Of a DNA stretch of 64,000 bases, positions 52,613 through 61,992 are shown in pieces (within the stretch, counting starts at the first letter, position 1; the number at the start of each line of letters is the position of its first letter). The position numbers and the translations under genes are program-made. The stretch comes from Brevibacillus ruminantium. GTDB lineage: Bacteria > Bacillota > Bacilli > Brevibacillales > Brevibacillaceae. The DNA is taken from NCBI RefSeq assembly GCF_023746555.1, contig NZ_CP098755.1:5543001-5607000 (forward strand). The letters are read 5' to 3'. The notes under the pieces are model-generated. The model had not been told where the DNA came from and ran no database searches. It saw only the letters and a list, made by a program, of their open reading frames with translations.

Positions 52613-54550
52613 CTAGATCACCTCGTCGATCGCTTCCTTCAAGCGTCTGACTGCCTCTTTTAAGGAAATACCCTCGATCTGATTGGCTGCCGCAGTCAGA
52701 TGACCGCCTCCGCCCATATGCTCCATAATCGACTGGACGTTAATGTCGCCCAGTGAGCGGGCGCTGATCAGAACCGTATCATCCGCTCTTCTGGCGACGA
52801 CGAAGGAGGCTTGGATGCCTGACAGCGTCAACAGTTGTTCGGCTGCCTGAGCCACCTGTACTTGTGTAAATTCTTCACTCGGGTCACCGACGGCAATCGC
52901 CATATTATCCCGGTACTTCTCGGTGTTCATGATGACCCGGGCCCGCTTCACGTATTGATTCAAATCTTCTTTGAGCAAGCGCTGCACCGCCGCCGTATCT
53001 GCGCCATTCCGGCGAAGGAATGAGGCCGCTTCAAAGGTTCGCGAGCCGGTGCGGAAAGCAAAGCTTTTGGTATCCACCACGATCCCCGCCAACAAAGCAG
53101 TGGCGATCAGGCTGTCAATGTTCAGACGTTCGCTCTGATACTGCAACAGCTCCGTCACCAGCTCAGAGGTAGAGGATGCATACGGCTCCAGATACAACAG
53201 CACAGGCTCGATAAATTCCTCAGAGCGCCTGTGGTGGTCAATGACGACGATGCGGCTCGTCTCCTCCAGCAGTCGAGGCTCGATCACCAGGGATGGCCGG
53301 TGCGTATCGACAATGACCAGCAAGGTGCGCCCGGTAATCATGCGGATCGCCTGCTCCGGTGTGAGGAAAGCCTCGGCCAGCTCCTCATGCGCGTATATTT
53401 CTTTCATCAAGCGGTCCACGGACGAATTGCCTTCATCCATGACGATATAGGCATCTTTATTGTGAAGCTGTACAGCCTTCAGCACCCCGAGCGAAGCGCC
53501 GATGGAGTCCATGTCCGGCTGCTTGTGCCCCATGACGATCACATGCTCTGCCTCGCGAATCAGATCGCGCAGCGCGTGGGCAATCACCCTTGCGCGGACG
53601 CGCGTTCGTTTTTCCACAGCGTTTGATTTTCCGCCAAAAAACGTCAGCTTGTTGCCGATCTTGACAGCCGCCTGATCGCCCCCGCGACCGAGAGCAATAT
53701 CCAGGCTGGACTGCGCCATTTGTCCCAATTCGATGTAGGAATTGGCCGCAGCACCCGCTCCAATGCTCAGCGTGATCGGAATTTTGTTGTCAGCCGTCAT
53801 CTCCCGCACCACATCGAGAATGTCAAAACGGCTTTCTTCCAGCTTATCCAGCGCCTCCCGCTCCATCAGTCCGAGAAACTTGTCGGAAGAAACGCGGCGC
53901 AGATAGATGCCGTGCCGATTGGCCCATTCCGTAATGACGCCTGCGACGCTCGTTGACAGCAGTGTCCGGCTTTGATCGTCCATCACTTGCCCAACCTCAT
54001 CCAGATTGTCCAGATGAATGATCGCCAAAACGGCCTTTTCACGATGATAGCGAAGCGTCAGCTCTTTGAAGCTGGTAATGTCCGTAAAGTAAAGCAGACG
54101 CTCATCTGCGCGGACAAGCACTTCATAGGTCCGTTCGTTGTAGACAAACTCCAGTCTTTTTTGGTCCGGCTTCAGAACCAGATGAGGAAAGACATCGGGA
54201 AGGCTTTTCCCAATCATCATTTCTTCCCCGGACATATTGGTCATATAGGGATTTACCCACTCGATGATCTTCTCTTCGTTGTACAACAATATCCCAATCG
54301 GCATTTCCTGGATGACGCCTTCGCCTGCCTTCTTTACCCGGTGCGTGACCGTAGCCAGATACAAACGAAGATCCCGCTGAAAGCCTTTTTCTGCCTGCAG
54401 GACATAAATCACGAGCCCGATCAGGCAGATAATCCCGATAGCTCCGTACATCCAATGATGAAGCGTCAAAATTCCCAACAACAGCAAGCTAAAGGTAAGA
54501 GCCAGGACCATATGCAGCCCATACCAGCGCTTTAATAGGAATTTGGGCAT
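52613..54550 (-). CDS. gdpP: Cyclic-di-AMP phosphodiesterase GdpP
   Basis: A 645-residue membrane enzyme that hydrolyses c-di-AMP. It has two N-terminal transmembrane helices (residues 12-50), a PAS domain (about 65-150), a degenerate GGDEF domain (about 165-300, without an intact GGDEF motif) and the DHH/DHHA1 catalytic half: GHKQPDMDSIGAS, VIDHHRRSEEF and MGGGGHLTAAANQ. This controls potassium, wall and stress physiology. It starts 4 bases after the yybS stop. Confidence 0.96.
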   Translation of the reverse strand: MPKFLLKRWYGLHMVLALTFSLLLLGILTLHHWMYGAIGIICLIGLVIYVLQAEKGFQRDLRLYLATVTHRVKKAGEGVIQEMPIGILLYNEEKIIEWVNPYMTNMSGEEMMIGKSLPDVFPHLVLKPDQKRLEFVYNERTYEVLVRADERLLYFTDITSFKELTLRYHREKAVLAIIHLDNLDEVGQVMDDQSRTLLSTSVAGVITEWANRHGIYLRRVSSDKFLGLMEREALDKLEESRFDILDVVREMTADNKIPITLSIGAGAAANSYIELGQMAQSSLDIALGRGGDQAAVKIGNKLTFFGGKSNAVEKRTRVRARVIAHALRDLIREAEHVIVMGHKQPDMDSIGASLGVLKAVQLHNKDAYIVMDEGNSSVDRLMKEIYAHEELAEAFLTPEQAIRMITGRTLLVIVDTHRPSLVIEPRLLEETSRIVVIDHHRRSEEFIEPVLLYLEPYASSTSELVTELLQYQSERLNIDSLIATALLAGIVVDTKSFAFRTGSRTFEAASFLRRNGADTAAVQRLLKEDLNQYVKRARVIMNTEKYRDNMAIAVGDPSEEFTQVQVAQAAEQLLTLSGIQASFVVARRADDTVLISARSLGDINVQSIMEHMGGGGHLTAAANQIEGISLKEAVRRLKEAIDEVI

Positions 54551-54554
54551 TCCC

Positions 54555-55463
54555 TCAGCCCCTCTTCACTCTTGTTTCCAGTCTTTTTCGCAAATTAATT
54601 CCCAAATCAAAGATGCCTAATAAGCTAAGTATAGTGGTTAGCGGAGGAAAAATAAATAGAGAGACAATGAGCACAGGAGCCAATACCTTCCTGTTGTACA
54701 AATGAATGGCAAACAAACAGAAAGAAAGTCCCTGCAGGGTCAGGACCACATCCAGCATCACCTTGACGTTGAACACGGCGCTTGTCCAAAACGATCCGTC
54801 CCACTCATCGCTCATCAACAGAATACTGATCATACAGATAAAATAGTAGTAAAGAATGGAACGCGGGAAGGACCACTCTCTGATCGGAGGCAGGGCTGGC
54901 ACAGGTGATTTTATCAGCCAGCCAAGCAGGCGGGAGAGCCCGTGTGTAACCACACTCTGTATGATACTCATCAAGACCAGGAAGGCCGGCATTACCATTT
55001 TGACAAACTGGATTCCTTGGTCAAATTGCTCCTGTGGCATAAACGGCGGCTTAAATTCAGTGGCCCGTTGAAACATGTCGTTCAGATTGACTCCAAAAAC
55101 GAAAGCGGATAGCGCCAAAATCGCCAGATATCCAAGAAAAACCGCTGCGGCTCCAGCGAAAATCGCAGGAATCGCCGATTCGCTTTTGGCGTATATCTTG
55201 CCCATCACAGCTCCCCAGATGGCTACCGTCACCGCCATCATGGCAGCAGCAATCCCTGCCAAAAGCCCGCCCACACACGTAAAAATGACGATGCTCCAGA
55301 CAATGGATGAACCCGACTGCCTCCTCCCCAGGAAGACAAATGGCAAGGGCAGCAGCAGCGTAGTAAACACGCCTGCTACAGTATATGTACTGAGTATCAA
55401 AAGAGCCGTTGCGATTCCCAAGAGCAGGGCGATTTCCGCCAATCGTTTTGATTGTAAAGGCAT
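54555..55463 (-). CDS. yybS: YybS family membrane protein (DUF2232)
   Basis: A 302-residue polytopic membrane protein with about eight hydrophobic segments (for example ALLLGIATALLILSTYTVAG and PLTTILSLLGIFDLGINLRK at the ends). The DUF2232 family has no assigned reaction. The conserved position directly before gdpP supports the call. A transport-related role is possible but not shown. Confidence 0.88.
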   Translation of the reverse strand: MPLQSKRLAEIALLLGIATALLILSTYTVAGVFTTLLLPLPFVFLGRRQSGSSIVWSIVIFTCVGGLLAGIAAAMMAVTVAIWGAVMGKIYAKSESAIPAIFAGAAAVFLGYLAILALSAFVFGVNLNDMFQRATEFKPPFMPQEQFDQGIQFVKMVMPAFLVLMSIIQSVVTHGLSRLLGWLIKSPVPALPPIREWSFPRSILYYYFICMISILLMSDEWDGSFWTSAVFNVKVMLDVVLTLQGLSFCLFAIHLYNRKVLAPVLIVSLFIFPPLTTILSLLGIFDLGINLRKRLETRVKRG

Positions 55464-55528
55464 GGCGACACCTCTTTATGTATCTCTTCGCGGTCGACAA
55501 AGCGACCCCCAACCATCAATCAATATGG

Positions 55529-55562
55529 AAAAAAGAGGGCCACGCGATTGTGTCCCCCTTTT
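55529..55562 (-). terminator. Terminator of the rpsF-ssb-rpsR operon
   Basis: AAAGAGGG and CAC pair with GTG and CCCCCTTT across a short loop, with poly-A/poly-T arms. On the minus strand it follows the rpsR stop by 13 bases. Confidence 0.8.
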
Positions 55563-55574
55563 CTAGCTTATCAA

Positions 55575-55805
55575 TTATTCAGTGGTGTACGGCAGCAACG
55601 CTACTTGACGAGCGCGTTTGATCGCTACAGTCAGTGCACGTTGATATTTCGCCGAAGTACCAGTTACGCGACGAGGCAAGATTTTGCCACGCTCGCTGAT
55701 AAACTTTTTCAACAGATCGATGTCTTTGTAATCGATATGCTTGATTTTATTTACCTTGAAAAAGCATACTTTGCGGCGTTTATTTGGACGTCCTTTACGT
55801 GCCAT
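55575..55805 (-). CDS. rpsR: 30S ribosomal protein S18
   Basis: A 76-residue basic protein: [20 protein letters not shown] and [20 protein letters not shown] are the family core. It pairs with S6 on the ribosomal platform. It is the last gene of rpsF-ssb-rpsR. Confidence 0.98.
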   Translation of the reverse strand: MARKGRPNKRRKVCFFKVNKIKHIDYKDIDLLKKFISERGKILPRRVTGTSAKYQRALTVAIKRARQVALLPYTTE

Positions 55806-55861
55806 GAAAGTCCCTCCTTTTGTCAGGAAATGTGAACGTTATACGATCGAGTGTCCTTCAA

Positions 55862-56320
55862 TTAGAACGGCAAGTCATCATCCGAAATGTTGATAGGCTT
55901 GCCCGTATTCGCAAAGGGATCCCCAAACGCATCCATCTCATCACGCTGACCGCCAGACGGCTTGCTGCCGCCAAAGCCAGGATCATAGCCCGTGCCTTCT
56001 CCACCTTTTCCGCCCAGAAACTGAACGTTTTCCGCAACAACTTCCGTCACGTATACCTTTTTTCCTTCCTTATTGTCATAGGAGCGCGTTTGCAAACGGC
56101 CCTCGACAGCAGCTTGTCTGCCTTTGCGCAGATAGGTAGCGCACAGATCGGCAAGCTTTTGCCAGGCGACAATATTGATGAAATCGGCTTCTCGCTCGCC
56201 TGCCTGGTTGGCACGCGGACGGTTGATCGCCAAGGTAAAAGTGGTAACAGCCACGCCATTTGGCGTATAGCGAAGCTCCGGATCTTTCGTCAGGTTGCCG
56301 ATGAGAATGACTTTATTCAT
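55862..56320 (-). CDS. ssb: Single-stranded DNA-binding protein
   Basis: A 152-residue SSB with an N-terminal OB fold ([20 protein letters not shown], then [14 protein letters not shown]), a Gly-rich linker, and the acidic tip ISDDDLPF that docks replication and repair partners. It lies between rpsF and rpsR, the common Firmicutes arrangement. Confidence 0.98.
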   Translation of the reverse strand: MNKVILIGNLTKDPELRYTPNGVAVTTFTLAINRPRANQAGEREADFINIVAWQKLADLCATYLRKGRQAAVEGRLQTRSYDNKEGKKVYVTEVVAENVQFLGGKGGEGTGYDPGFGGSKPSGGQRDEMDAFGDPFANTGKPINISDDDLPF

Positions 56321-56350
56321 CTTGGGTCCCCCTCTGCCCGATTCGACAGT

Positions 56351-56638
56351 TTACTTCTCGTCACGAACGAACAAGAAGCGGATAATGTCGTCGTTAATTT
56401 TCATGAGACGATCTGCTTCCGCAACAGCATCAGCATTCGATTTGAAGTTCATCAAAACGTAGTAACCTTCACGGAACTTTTGGATCTCATAAGCAAGACG
56501 ACGTTTGCCCATTTCTTGAAGTTTGGTGATTTCTCCGCCGAAGCTGGTAATTACATCGCTGTAACGAGCAACGTTGGCTTTGACTTTCTCCTCTTCAAGG
56601 TCTGGACGCAATACGTACATCACTTCGTATTGACGCAT
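56351..56638 (-). CDS. rpsF: 30S ribosomal protein S6
   Basis: A 95-residue protein with [20 protein letters not shown] at the start and [20 protein letters not shown] in the middle. It is the first gene of the operon, directly after a hairpin leader resembling the S6:S18 binding site. AAGGAGGT precedes the start. Confidence 0.98.
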   Translation of the reverse strand: MRQYEVMYVLRPDLEEEKVKANVARYSDVITSFGGEITKLQEMGKRRLAYEIQKFREGYYVLMNFKSNADAVAEADRLMKINDDIIRFLFVRDEK

Positions 56639-56659
56639 ACCTTTTCACCTCCTTATGGA

Positions 56660-56683
56660 CTTAGCGGCCCGCAAGCGGGCAAG
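56660..56683 (-). promoter_or_regulatory. Putative S6:S18 autoregulatory leader hairpin
   Basis: In the rpsF leader, CTTGCCCGC and GCGGGCCGCTAAG form a hairpin with an interrupted stem (CTT/AAG outside, CCCGC/GCGGG inside) and a bulged GCCG on the 3' side. Bacterial rpsF leaders bind the S6:S18 complex through a CCG-bulge hairpin that mimics 16S rRNA. The match is by eye only. Confidence 0.55.
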
Positions 56684-56740
56684 GAGCGAGTGCTAAAGAA
56701 ACGCACAAAACATGCACTCCATAAATACTCGCATTTAAAG

Positions 56741-56769
56741 ATTATAGCAAAAAGCCTAATTCGAAGCAA
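56741..56769 (-). promoter_or_regulatory. Promoter of rpsF-ssb-rpsR
   Basis: On the minus strand TTGCTT (56764-56769), a 17-base spacer and TATAAT (56741-56746) with TGC before it form a strong extended -10 sigma-A promoter, giving a leader of about 95 bases. Confidence 0.85.
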
Positions 56770-56778
56770 GATAGAGTT

Positions 56779-57879
56779 CTATACATTAAACCGGAAATGC
56801 ATGACATCTCCGTCCTGTACGATGTATTCCTTGCCTTCCAGACGGTATTTTCCTTTGTCCCGGGCTGCCGCTACCGAACCTGCTTCCACGAGATCGTCAT
56901 AGGCGATTACTTCTGCACGGATGAAGCCGCGTTCAAAATCCGTATGGATCACGCCCGCCGCTTGCGGTGCTTTGGTGTTCTGACGAATCGTCCAAGCGCG
57001 GACTTCCTGCACGCCAGCCGTAAAGTAGGTAATCAGACCGAGCAGTTCATAAGCAGCGCGGATCAGACGGTCCAGTCCGGATTCCTGCAGACCCAGCTCT
57101 TCCAGGAACATCTGCTTGTCCTCGCCCTCCAGCTCGGCGATCTCTGCCTCAACCTTTGCACTGATAACGACCACCTGCGCACCTTCTTCAGCCGCAAACT
57201 TGCGAACTGTCTGCACATGCGGATTGTTGTCCGCATCGAGAATGCCGTCTTCGGCTACGTTGCACACGTAGAGGACAGGCTTGATCGTCAGCAGGTGCAG
57301 ATCGCGAATCAGCTTCTGCTCGTCATCGCTGATTTCCACGCTGCGTGCAGACTCGCCTGCTTCAAATGCTGTCTTCAAACGCTCCAGAACATCCAGCTCA
57401 AGCTTTGCTTCTTTGTCCCCGGCCTTTACCTTGCGGCCAATGCGGTCGATCCGTCGCTCCACAGAATCCAGATCGGCGAAGATCAGCTCCAGGTTGATCG
57501 TTTCAATATCGCTCAGCGGATCTACGCGTCCTGCAACGTGTGTGATGTTCTCATCCTCAAAGCAGCGAACCACATGCGCGATTGCGTCCACTTCACGGAT
57601 ATGGCCGAGAAACTGGTTGCCAAGCCCTTCACCCTTGCTGGCTCCTTTTACAAGGCCGGCAATGTCAACGAACTCAAACGCCGTAGGAACGACTTTATTA
57701 GGCACCACGATTTCCGTCAGTTTGTTCAGGCGCGGGTCCGGCACCTCGACTACCCCGACGTTGGGATCGATCGTACAGAACGGATAGTTGGCCGATTCTG
57801 CGCCCGCCTGCGTAATTGCGTTGAACAGAGTCGACTTGCCTACGTTGGGAAGTCCTACAATGCCACAAGATGCACCCAT
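56779..57879 (-). CDS. ychF: Redox-responsive ATPase YchF (OBG family)
   Basis: A 366-residue P-loop protein of the YchF group, which prefers ATP over GTP. G1 is [15 protein letters not shown]3 is [12 protein letters not shown], and the C-terminal TGS domain has [18 protein letters not shown]. It associates with ribosomes and stress responses. It is transcribed toward the rpsF promoter, with a 10-base gap between its stop and that promoter's -35, so read-through is possible. Confidence 0.96.
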   Translation of the reverse strand: MGASCGIVGLPNVGKSTLFNAITQAGAESANYPFCTIDPNVGVVEVPDPRLNKLTEIVVPNKVVPTAFEFVDIAGLVKGASKGEGLGNQFLGHIREVDAIAHVVRCFEDENITHVAGRVDPLSDIETINLELIFADLDSVERRIDRIGRKVKAGDKEAKLELDVLERLKTAFEAGESARSVEISDDEQKLIRDLHLLTIKPVLYVCNVAEDGILDADNNPHVQTVRKFAAEEGAQVVVISAKVEAEIAELEGEDKQMFLEELGLQESGLDRLIRAAYELLGLITYFTAGVQEVRAWTIRQNTKAPQAAGVIHTDFERGFIRAEVIAYDDLVEAGSVAAARDKGKYRLEGKEYIVQDGDVMHFRFNV

Positions 57880-58262
57880 CTATATACACTCCTTGTATCT
57901 TTTTTCATTCACATCCTTTCTAGTATAAAAACTTGTGTCTCGGATTACAATCGAATCCCTGTGGAAAATTGATTACTTCTATCTTTGTAAAAGAAAGAGC
58001 GGTTGTCAAAGAAAGTTGATATGGGGCAGTTCCGAGGCTGTCAACCCAATGGCCGTCTACTTAGACAACAAAGAGTATCCTCAAAAAGGTACGCAGGACT
58101 ATCGAAAAATCAAAATGATTTTATGCCATTTTCAAATCCAGTGGGTCCTTTCATTTTGTGCAACATCACTCGCTCGCAAAATAGCAGTAGTAGCTAAGGA
58201 CAGAACTAACGTGCTGAATAAGGTCATTTTCAATCCTGACATAGCCCTAAATAGTTTTTAAA
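57880..58262. other. Intergenic stretch between ychF and the lipoprotein gene
   Basis: Short frames occur, but none resembles a known gene. The left part must hold the ychF promoter (minus). No hairpin terminator or IS end is evident. Confidence 0.5.
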
Positions 58263-58271
58263 TGGTATAAT
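58263..58271 (+). promoter_or_regulatory. Extended -10 promoter of the lipoprotein gene
   Basis: TG-G-TATAAT at 58263-58271 is an extended -10 element; the -35 region is weak. It lies 52 bases before the ATG. Confidence 0.6.
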
Positions 58272-58323
58272 AACCTTTATTTTACAAATGTCAGTTTCCA
58301 AAGAAAGGAAGGATAAAAAAATT

Positions 58324-59034
58324 ATGAATAAACATACAATCTTGGCTTTCGCCTCTCTCGCCTTTTTGCTGAGCAGCGGCTGCACAAACACTGATACTTT
58401 ATCCAATTTGGAGCCTCAACCAGCTGCTTCCCCAGTCGCGGACTATGGAAAAAAGCTTGAAATACTTGAGCGATTGCAATACCAGGATTCTACTCTTAAC
58501 CGCATGACAGAGATTCTGACGATTGCCTGGCCTACTCTATTTCAGCAACAAAGTGAAGCTGAGCTTTGGAACGCCTACTTCTCTCTCACTTGGCATATTC
58601 GCCCCGATGAACAGGAAAAAGTCAGAAAGGAGCTATCAACCGTTCACCGGGAATTACAATCCTACTTGGAGCTGCAACAAGAAGGGATTTTACCGGCAAA
58701 ATCCGTCCAGGTGAAAAGCTTAGCAGCAAAGCGAAATGCCGAAGATGACGGATACCTGGTCACAGCTGATTATTTACTCACCCTGCGCGATGGGTCCACG
58801 AAAGAAATACAGGTGGAGCTTAATGCCGATGATTATTTTATGGAGTCATTTAACCCCCGCTTTTTCACCGTATATACAGGTGAAACACTTCCGGAGCCAA
58901 GAAATGAACAGGAAGAGCTTCGTCGGAATTTTATAATGAAGGCACTGGACTATTACATCGTTTTGAAGATGACCTATGAAGAAACATTGGAAATGATCGA
59001 CATGAAGCCTGATCAGATGTCTGTATTGGAATGA
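58324..59034 (+). CDS. Lipoprotein of unknown function
   Basis: A 236-residue exported lipoprotein. The signal sequence HTILAFASLAFLLSSGC ends in a lipobox with Cys18 as the lipidated residue. The mature part is helical with charged stretches (NRMTEILTIAWPTLFQQQ, EQEKVRKELSTVHRELQSY) and a beta-rich segment VTADYLLTLRDGSTKEIQV. I recognise no family. The ATG at 58324 follows GAAAGGAAGG by 11 bases; the frame start at 58288 would bury the signal peptide. It is monocistronic. Confidence 0.75.
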   Translation: MNKHTILAFASLAFLLSSGCTNTDTLSNLEPQPAASPVADYGKKLEILERLQYQDSTLNRMTEILTIAWPTLFQQQSEAELWNAYFSLTWHIRPDEQEKVRKELSTVHRELQSYLELQQEGILPAKSVQVKSLAAKRNAEDDGYLVTADYLLTLRDGSTKEIQVELNADDYFMESFNPRFFTVYTGETLPEPRNEQEELRRNFIMKALDYYIVLKMTYEETLEMIDMKPDQMSVLE

Positions 59035-59060
59035 TCCTGATACAAACACAATGGAAAGAA

Positions 59061-59095
59061 AAAAGAAGCAGGAGGAATACATCCTCTGCTTCTTT
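59061..59095. terminator. Bidirectional terminator between the lipoprotein gene and pepF
   Basis: AAAGAAGCAGGAGGA pairs with TCCTCTGCTTCTTT with one mismatch, with A- and T-rich arms, between convergent genes. Confidence 0.85.
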
Positions 59096-59138
59096 CGGCT
59101 ATAGATTTTCTTTCGTTCGTTCAATCCCGTTCTCACTA

Positions 59139-61052
59139 TTATTTCTCATTCACCAGCTTTTCCAGCTCATTCAGCGTCTCTTCAAAAATCTCCATCGCCT
59201 GCTCTATTGGCTTGGAAGTAGACATATCGACTCCCGCTGCTTTCAGCACTTCGATTGGCGGTGCGGAGTTGCCCGCTTCGAGGAAGTTCTTCTGGATGCG
59301 CTCGACGGCTGCCTCGCCCTCATCCATGACCTGTTTGGCCAGGGCCTGGGACGCCGCAAAGCTGGTGGAGTATTGGTAGACATAGTATTTGTAGTTGAAG
59401 AAATGGGAGACACGGGCCCACTCCATCGCGATCTCTTCATCGGACACCATATCCTTGCCGTAGTACTTCTTGTTGATGTCCAGATAGATTTTCTTGATGG
59501 CTTCCGCATTCAGCGATTCGCCGGCTTGCTCTTTTTCGTGGATCACCCGTTCAAATTCAGCAAACTGGGTTTGACGGAACAACGTCGAGCGGAAGTTCTC
59601 CAGATAGTGATTCAAGAGGTACATTTTTTCTTCCTTGGTTTTAGCCTGGGCGTACATGCTCTTGAACAGAAGCGTCTCGTTCATCGTGGAAGCCACTTCG
59701 GCCGTAAACGTCGGGTAGTCAGACGTAATGTACGGCTGATTTTTGTTGGTATAGTACGACTGCATCGCATGCCCCATCTCGTGGGCAATGGTAAAGACAT
59801 CGTCGAGCGTACCCTGGTAGTTCAGCAGCACATACGGATGGGTGTCGTAGGCGCCCCACTGATACGCGCCGTTTCGCTTGTCGTCTGTGGAGTACACGTC
59901 TACCCAGCCGCTCTCCATTCCGTCAGCAAGGGTTTTGACGTAATCATCACCCATCGCTTTCAGGCCGTCGATCACGATTTTCTTGCCTTCCTCATACGGT
60001 ATGTACTTGTCATCGGAAGGCACGATCGGCACGTAGATATCGTACATATGCAACTCCGGCACGCCCAGCATTTTCTTCTTCAAGGAAATATAGCGATGCA
60101 TAAGCGGCAGATTGTCATTGACCGTCTTGATCAGCTCGTCGTATACCTTGGTTGGAATATTGTTCGGCGTCAGGCTGGCTTCCAGAGCGGAATCGTAATT
60201 GCGAACGCTTGCATAATAGTTGTCAGCCTTTACTTTGGCTGCCAGCGTCTGGGCAAATGTATCCTGAAAATCGGTCAAAGCCTTGTAATAGGCTTGGAAC
60301 GCCTCTTTTCGCACCCGCTGATCTTTGCTTTCCATATAGGAAACGAAGTTGGCTCTGGTCAACTGTACTTCTTTGCCATTCTCGTCCTTGATCTTTGGAA
60401 AACGGACGTCTTTGGACAGCATGCCGTAAATATTTGTCGGAGAGCTGCCAAGCGGCATTGATTTGGCGAGGATTTCCTCAATTTCTTTGGACAAGGAGTG
60501 TTGTTTCGTACGCAGCTGGTCCTCCAGCATCATTTTATACGGCGCCAGCTCTTTTGCATTGAGCAGGGTCTTCATCTTGTCTTCGGGAATCGCTACGATT
60601 TCCGGCTTCACCCAAGCCGTTTTCTCGGAAACCAACGTGTACATTTTCTCAGCGCGATCCGCCAGATCCTGCAGCTCGGAATTGGAGGAGTTCACGTCCA
60701 GAGCCATATTGGCATAGACATACGCCTTGTCGTTCAGTCTCATCATCTCGCTGTAATCGTCGAGTGCCTTTTTCAGAGAGTCAACCGATTGTCCCAGTTT
60801 TCCCTGGTGCTTGGTGAAAGCCTTCGCCAGCTCCTCTACTTTATTTACATCCTTTTCCCAATCCTTCACCGACGCATAGATATGCTCGAGCTTCCACTTG
60901 AAGGCATCCGGTATCTCCGATCGGTCCTTGAACACCGGCACACTTTCCGCGGCCGCTACTACTTGTGTACTGTACGGAATAAATGGTGTGCTGACAGTGG
61001 AAAGAGCAATCGCCAGCGCAGTGAGAGAAACAAAAGCTCGTTTTTTCAACAT
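59139..61052 (-). CDS. pepF: Secreted oligoendopeptidase F (M3B)
   Basis: A 637-residue zinc metallopeptidase. Residues 1-35 form a signal peptide (FVSLTALAIALSTVSTPF, AxA-type end VVAAAES). The zinc site HEMGH lies near residue 425 (FTIAHEMGHAMQSYYTN), with the third ligand Glu in FTAEVASTMNETLL. PepF enzymes cleave oligopeptides; most homologues are cytoplasmic, so the signal peptide predicts an extracellular or wall-associated form. It is monocistronic. Confidence 0.93.
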   Translation of the reverse strand: MLKKRAFVSLTALAIALSTVSTPFIPYSTQVVAAAESVPVFKDRSEIPDAFKWKLEHIYASVKDWEKDVNKVEELAKAFTKHQGKLGQSVDSLKKALDDYSEMMRLNDKAYVYANMALDVNSSNSELQDLADRAEKMYTLVSEKTAWVKPEIVAIPEDKMKTLLNAKELAPYKMMLEDQLRTKQHSLSKEIEEILAKSMPLGSSPTNIYGMLSKDVRFPKIKDENGKEVQLTRANFVSYMESKDQRVRKEAFQAYYKALTDFQDTFAQTLAAKVKADNYYASVRNYDSALEASLTPNNIPTKVYDELIKTVNDNLPLMHRYISLKKKMLGVPELHMYDIYVPIVPSDDKYIPYEEGKKIVIDGLKAMGDDYVKTLADGMESGWVDVYSTDDKRNGAYQWGAYDTHPYVLLNYQGTLDDVFTIAHEMGHAMQSYYTNKNQPYITSDYPTFTAEVASTMNETLLFKSMYAQAKTKEEKMYLLNHYLENFRSTLFRQTQFAEFERVIHEKEQAGESLNAEAIKKIYLDINKKYYGKDMVSDEEIAMEWARVSHFFNYKYYVYQYSTSFAASQALAKQVMDEGEAAVERIQKNFLEAGNSAPPIEVLKAAGVDMSTSKPIEQAMEIFEETLNELEKLVNEK

Positions 61053-61165
61053 AATCGCCCCTTTACTCTATATCTACGATTCGCTATATAGTCTAATTAT
61101 ATCCATTACTGAAAATTCCTTCTTATTAGTAAAAATTTTTTAAATATTCCTTAACCGTCGCACAA

Positions 61166-61304
61166 TTATCCAAAGAATTTCTGGTTTTGTTAATAACATT
61201 GTGGATAACCGTAAGACCTCACCTCGTTTGCCCACAGCCCCCTTGTCGTAATCCGCTCCACCTTCCGCTGTTATCCACATTTTCTGTGGATACATTGTGC
61301 ATAA
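61166..61304. other. DnaA-box cluster near the replication origin
   Basis: Perfect boxes (TTATNCACA or complement) lie at 61200-61208 (TGTGGATAA), 61271-61279 (TTATCCACA) and 61296-61304 (TGTGCATAA). One-mismatch copies lie at 61166-61174 (TTATCCAAA) and 61285-61293 (TGTGGATAC). An AT-rich stretch adjoins at 61100-61147. The cluster fills the non-coding gap between pepF and the YjcZ-like gene. Bacillus uses origin-proximal clusters to titrate DnaA. Confidence 0.75.
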
Positions 61305-61396
61305 CTTAATTTTACCCACCATAGACATTTGCCCATACCGCTTCGCCCACTTCCACATAGCATAGGTATTGAATCCATGGTAGGAGGTGTCAGCTA

Positions 61397-61483
61397 GTGG
61401 GTATCTTCAACGGCTTCGACGATTTCGCGCTCATTCTGGTTCTCTTCATCCTGCTCGTGATCGTCGGTTGTGATTGTAACTAA
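61397..61483 (+). CDS. YjcZ-family small hydrophobic sporulation peptide
   Basis: A 28-residue peptide: MGIFNGFDDFALILVLFILL, then VIVGCDCN. The hydrophobic core ALILVLFILLVIVGC matches the YjcZ/YjcZ-like family found in spore formers, which are small single-span peptides. The GTG start follows AGGAGGTG by 9 bases. It is too short for most gene finders and is followed by a strong terminator. Its precise role is unknown; a coat or forespore membrane location is typical of the group. Confidence 0.8.
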   Translation: MGIFNGFDDFALILVLFILLVIVGCDCN

Positions 61484-61564
61484 CCTATACTTCGCCATCC
61501 AGTCCGTTAAAGGTAAGCTTGCACCGCACCTCTGTTGTAATCTTACCTGCTATTACATCGCTAC

Positions 61565-61605
61565 TAAAAAAGGATGCTCTCCCTTCTGCGGGCGCATCCT
61601 CTTTT
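61565..61605 (+). terminator. Terminator of the YjcZ-like gene
   Basis: AGGATGC (61571-61577) pairs with GCATCCT (61594-61600), with an inner CCC/GGG pair and a CTTTT tail. A poly-A arm precedes it. Confidence 0.85.
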
Positions 61606-61709
61606 CCTTCTGCTTTTCTATTTTTGTTCGCTTTTCCACCTGTGGAAAAATAATAGTCGAAGGCTCGTTACCAGGTTTGTCAACCAGGTTTGTCAATCAG
61701 ATTTTTCAT

Positions 61710-61925
61710 TTAGGCTTGCTCACCCGGCTCTCCCTCGGCGTGAATCAGCACCTTTTTCATTTTGCGCTCAAATTCGAGTCGCGGAATCATCACACTGTGA
61801 TCACAGCCAGTACATTTGATGCGTATATCCATTCCCATGCGGATGACCTTCCAGGCGTTCGTTCCGCACGGATGTGCCTTTTTCATTTGCACCACGTCAT
61901 TCAAAGCAAAATGCTTTCTCTGCAT
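61710..61925 (-). CDS. DUF951 family protein (YyzM-like)
   Basis: A 71-residue basic protein: FALNDVVQMKKAHPCGTNAW, then KVIRMGMDIRIKCTGCDHSV and MIPRLEFERKMKK. Cysteines in HPCG and CTGC could bind zinc. The family is conserved near mscS/ychF in Firmicutes, and its function is unknown. The ATG at 61925 follows GGGGAGGA; the 61946 start would overlap that site. It is cotranscribed after mscS. Confidence 0.88.
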   Translation of the reverse strand: MQRKHFALNDVVQMKKAHPCGTNAWKVIRMGMDIRIKCTGCDHSVMIPRLEFERKMKKVLIHAEGEPGEQA

Positions 61926-61992
61926 GCCATCCTCCCCTTTCTCCATCTTTTTCGTTTGTCTTGGTCATGGTGTTGACCCTCTTTCGTTTCTT

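Noticed and set aside
59031-60461. 476-codon plus-strand frame opposite pepF
   Set aside because: It lies over the conserved M3 peptidase gene and has no family resemblance; a shadow frame.
61166-61304. DnaA-box cluster considered as oriC itself
   Set aside because: dnaA, dnaN and rpmH are not adjacent; gene order places oriC outside the window to the right.
61140-61358. 72-codon minus-strand frame between pepF and the YjcZ-like gene
   Set aside because: It runs across the DnaA-box cluster and has no ribosome site or homology signal.
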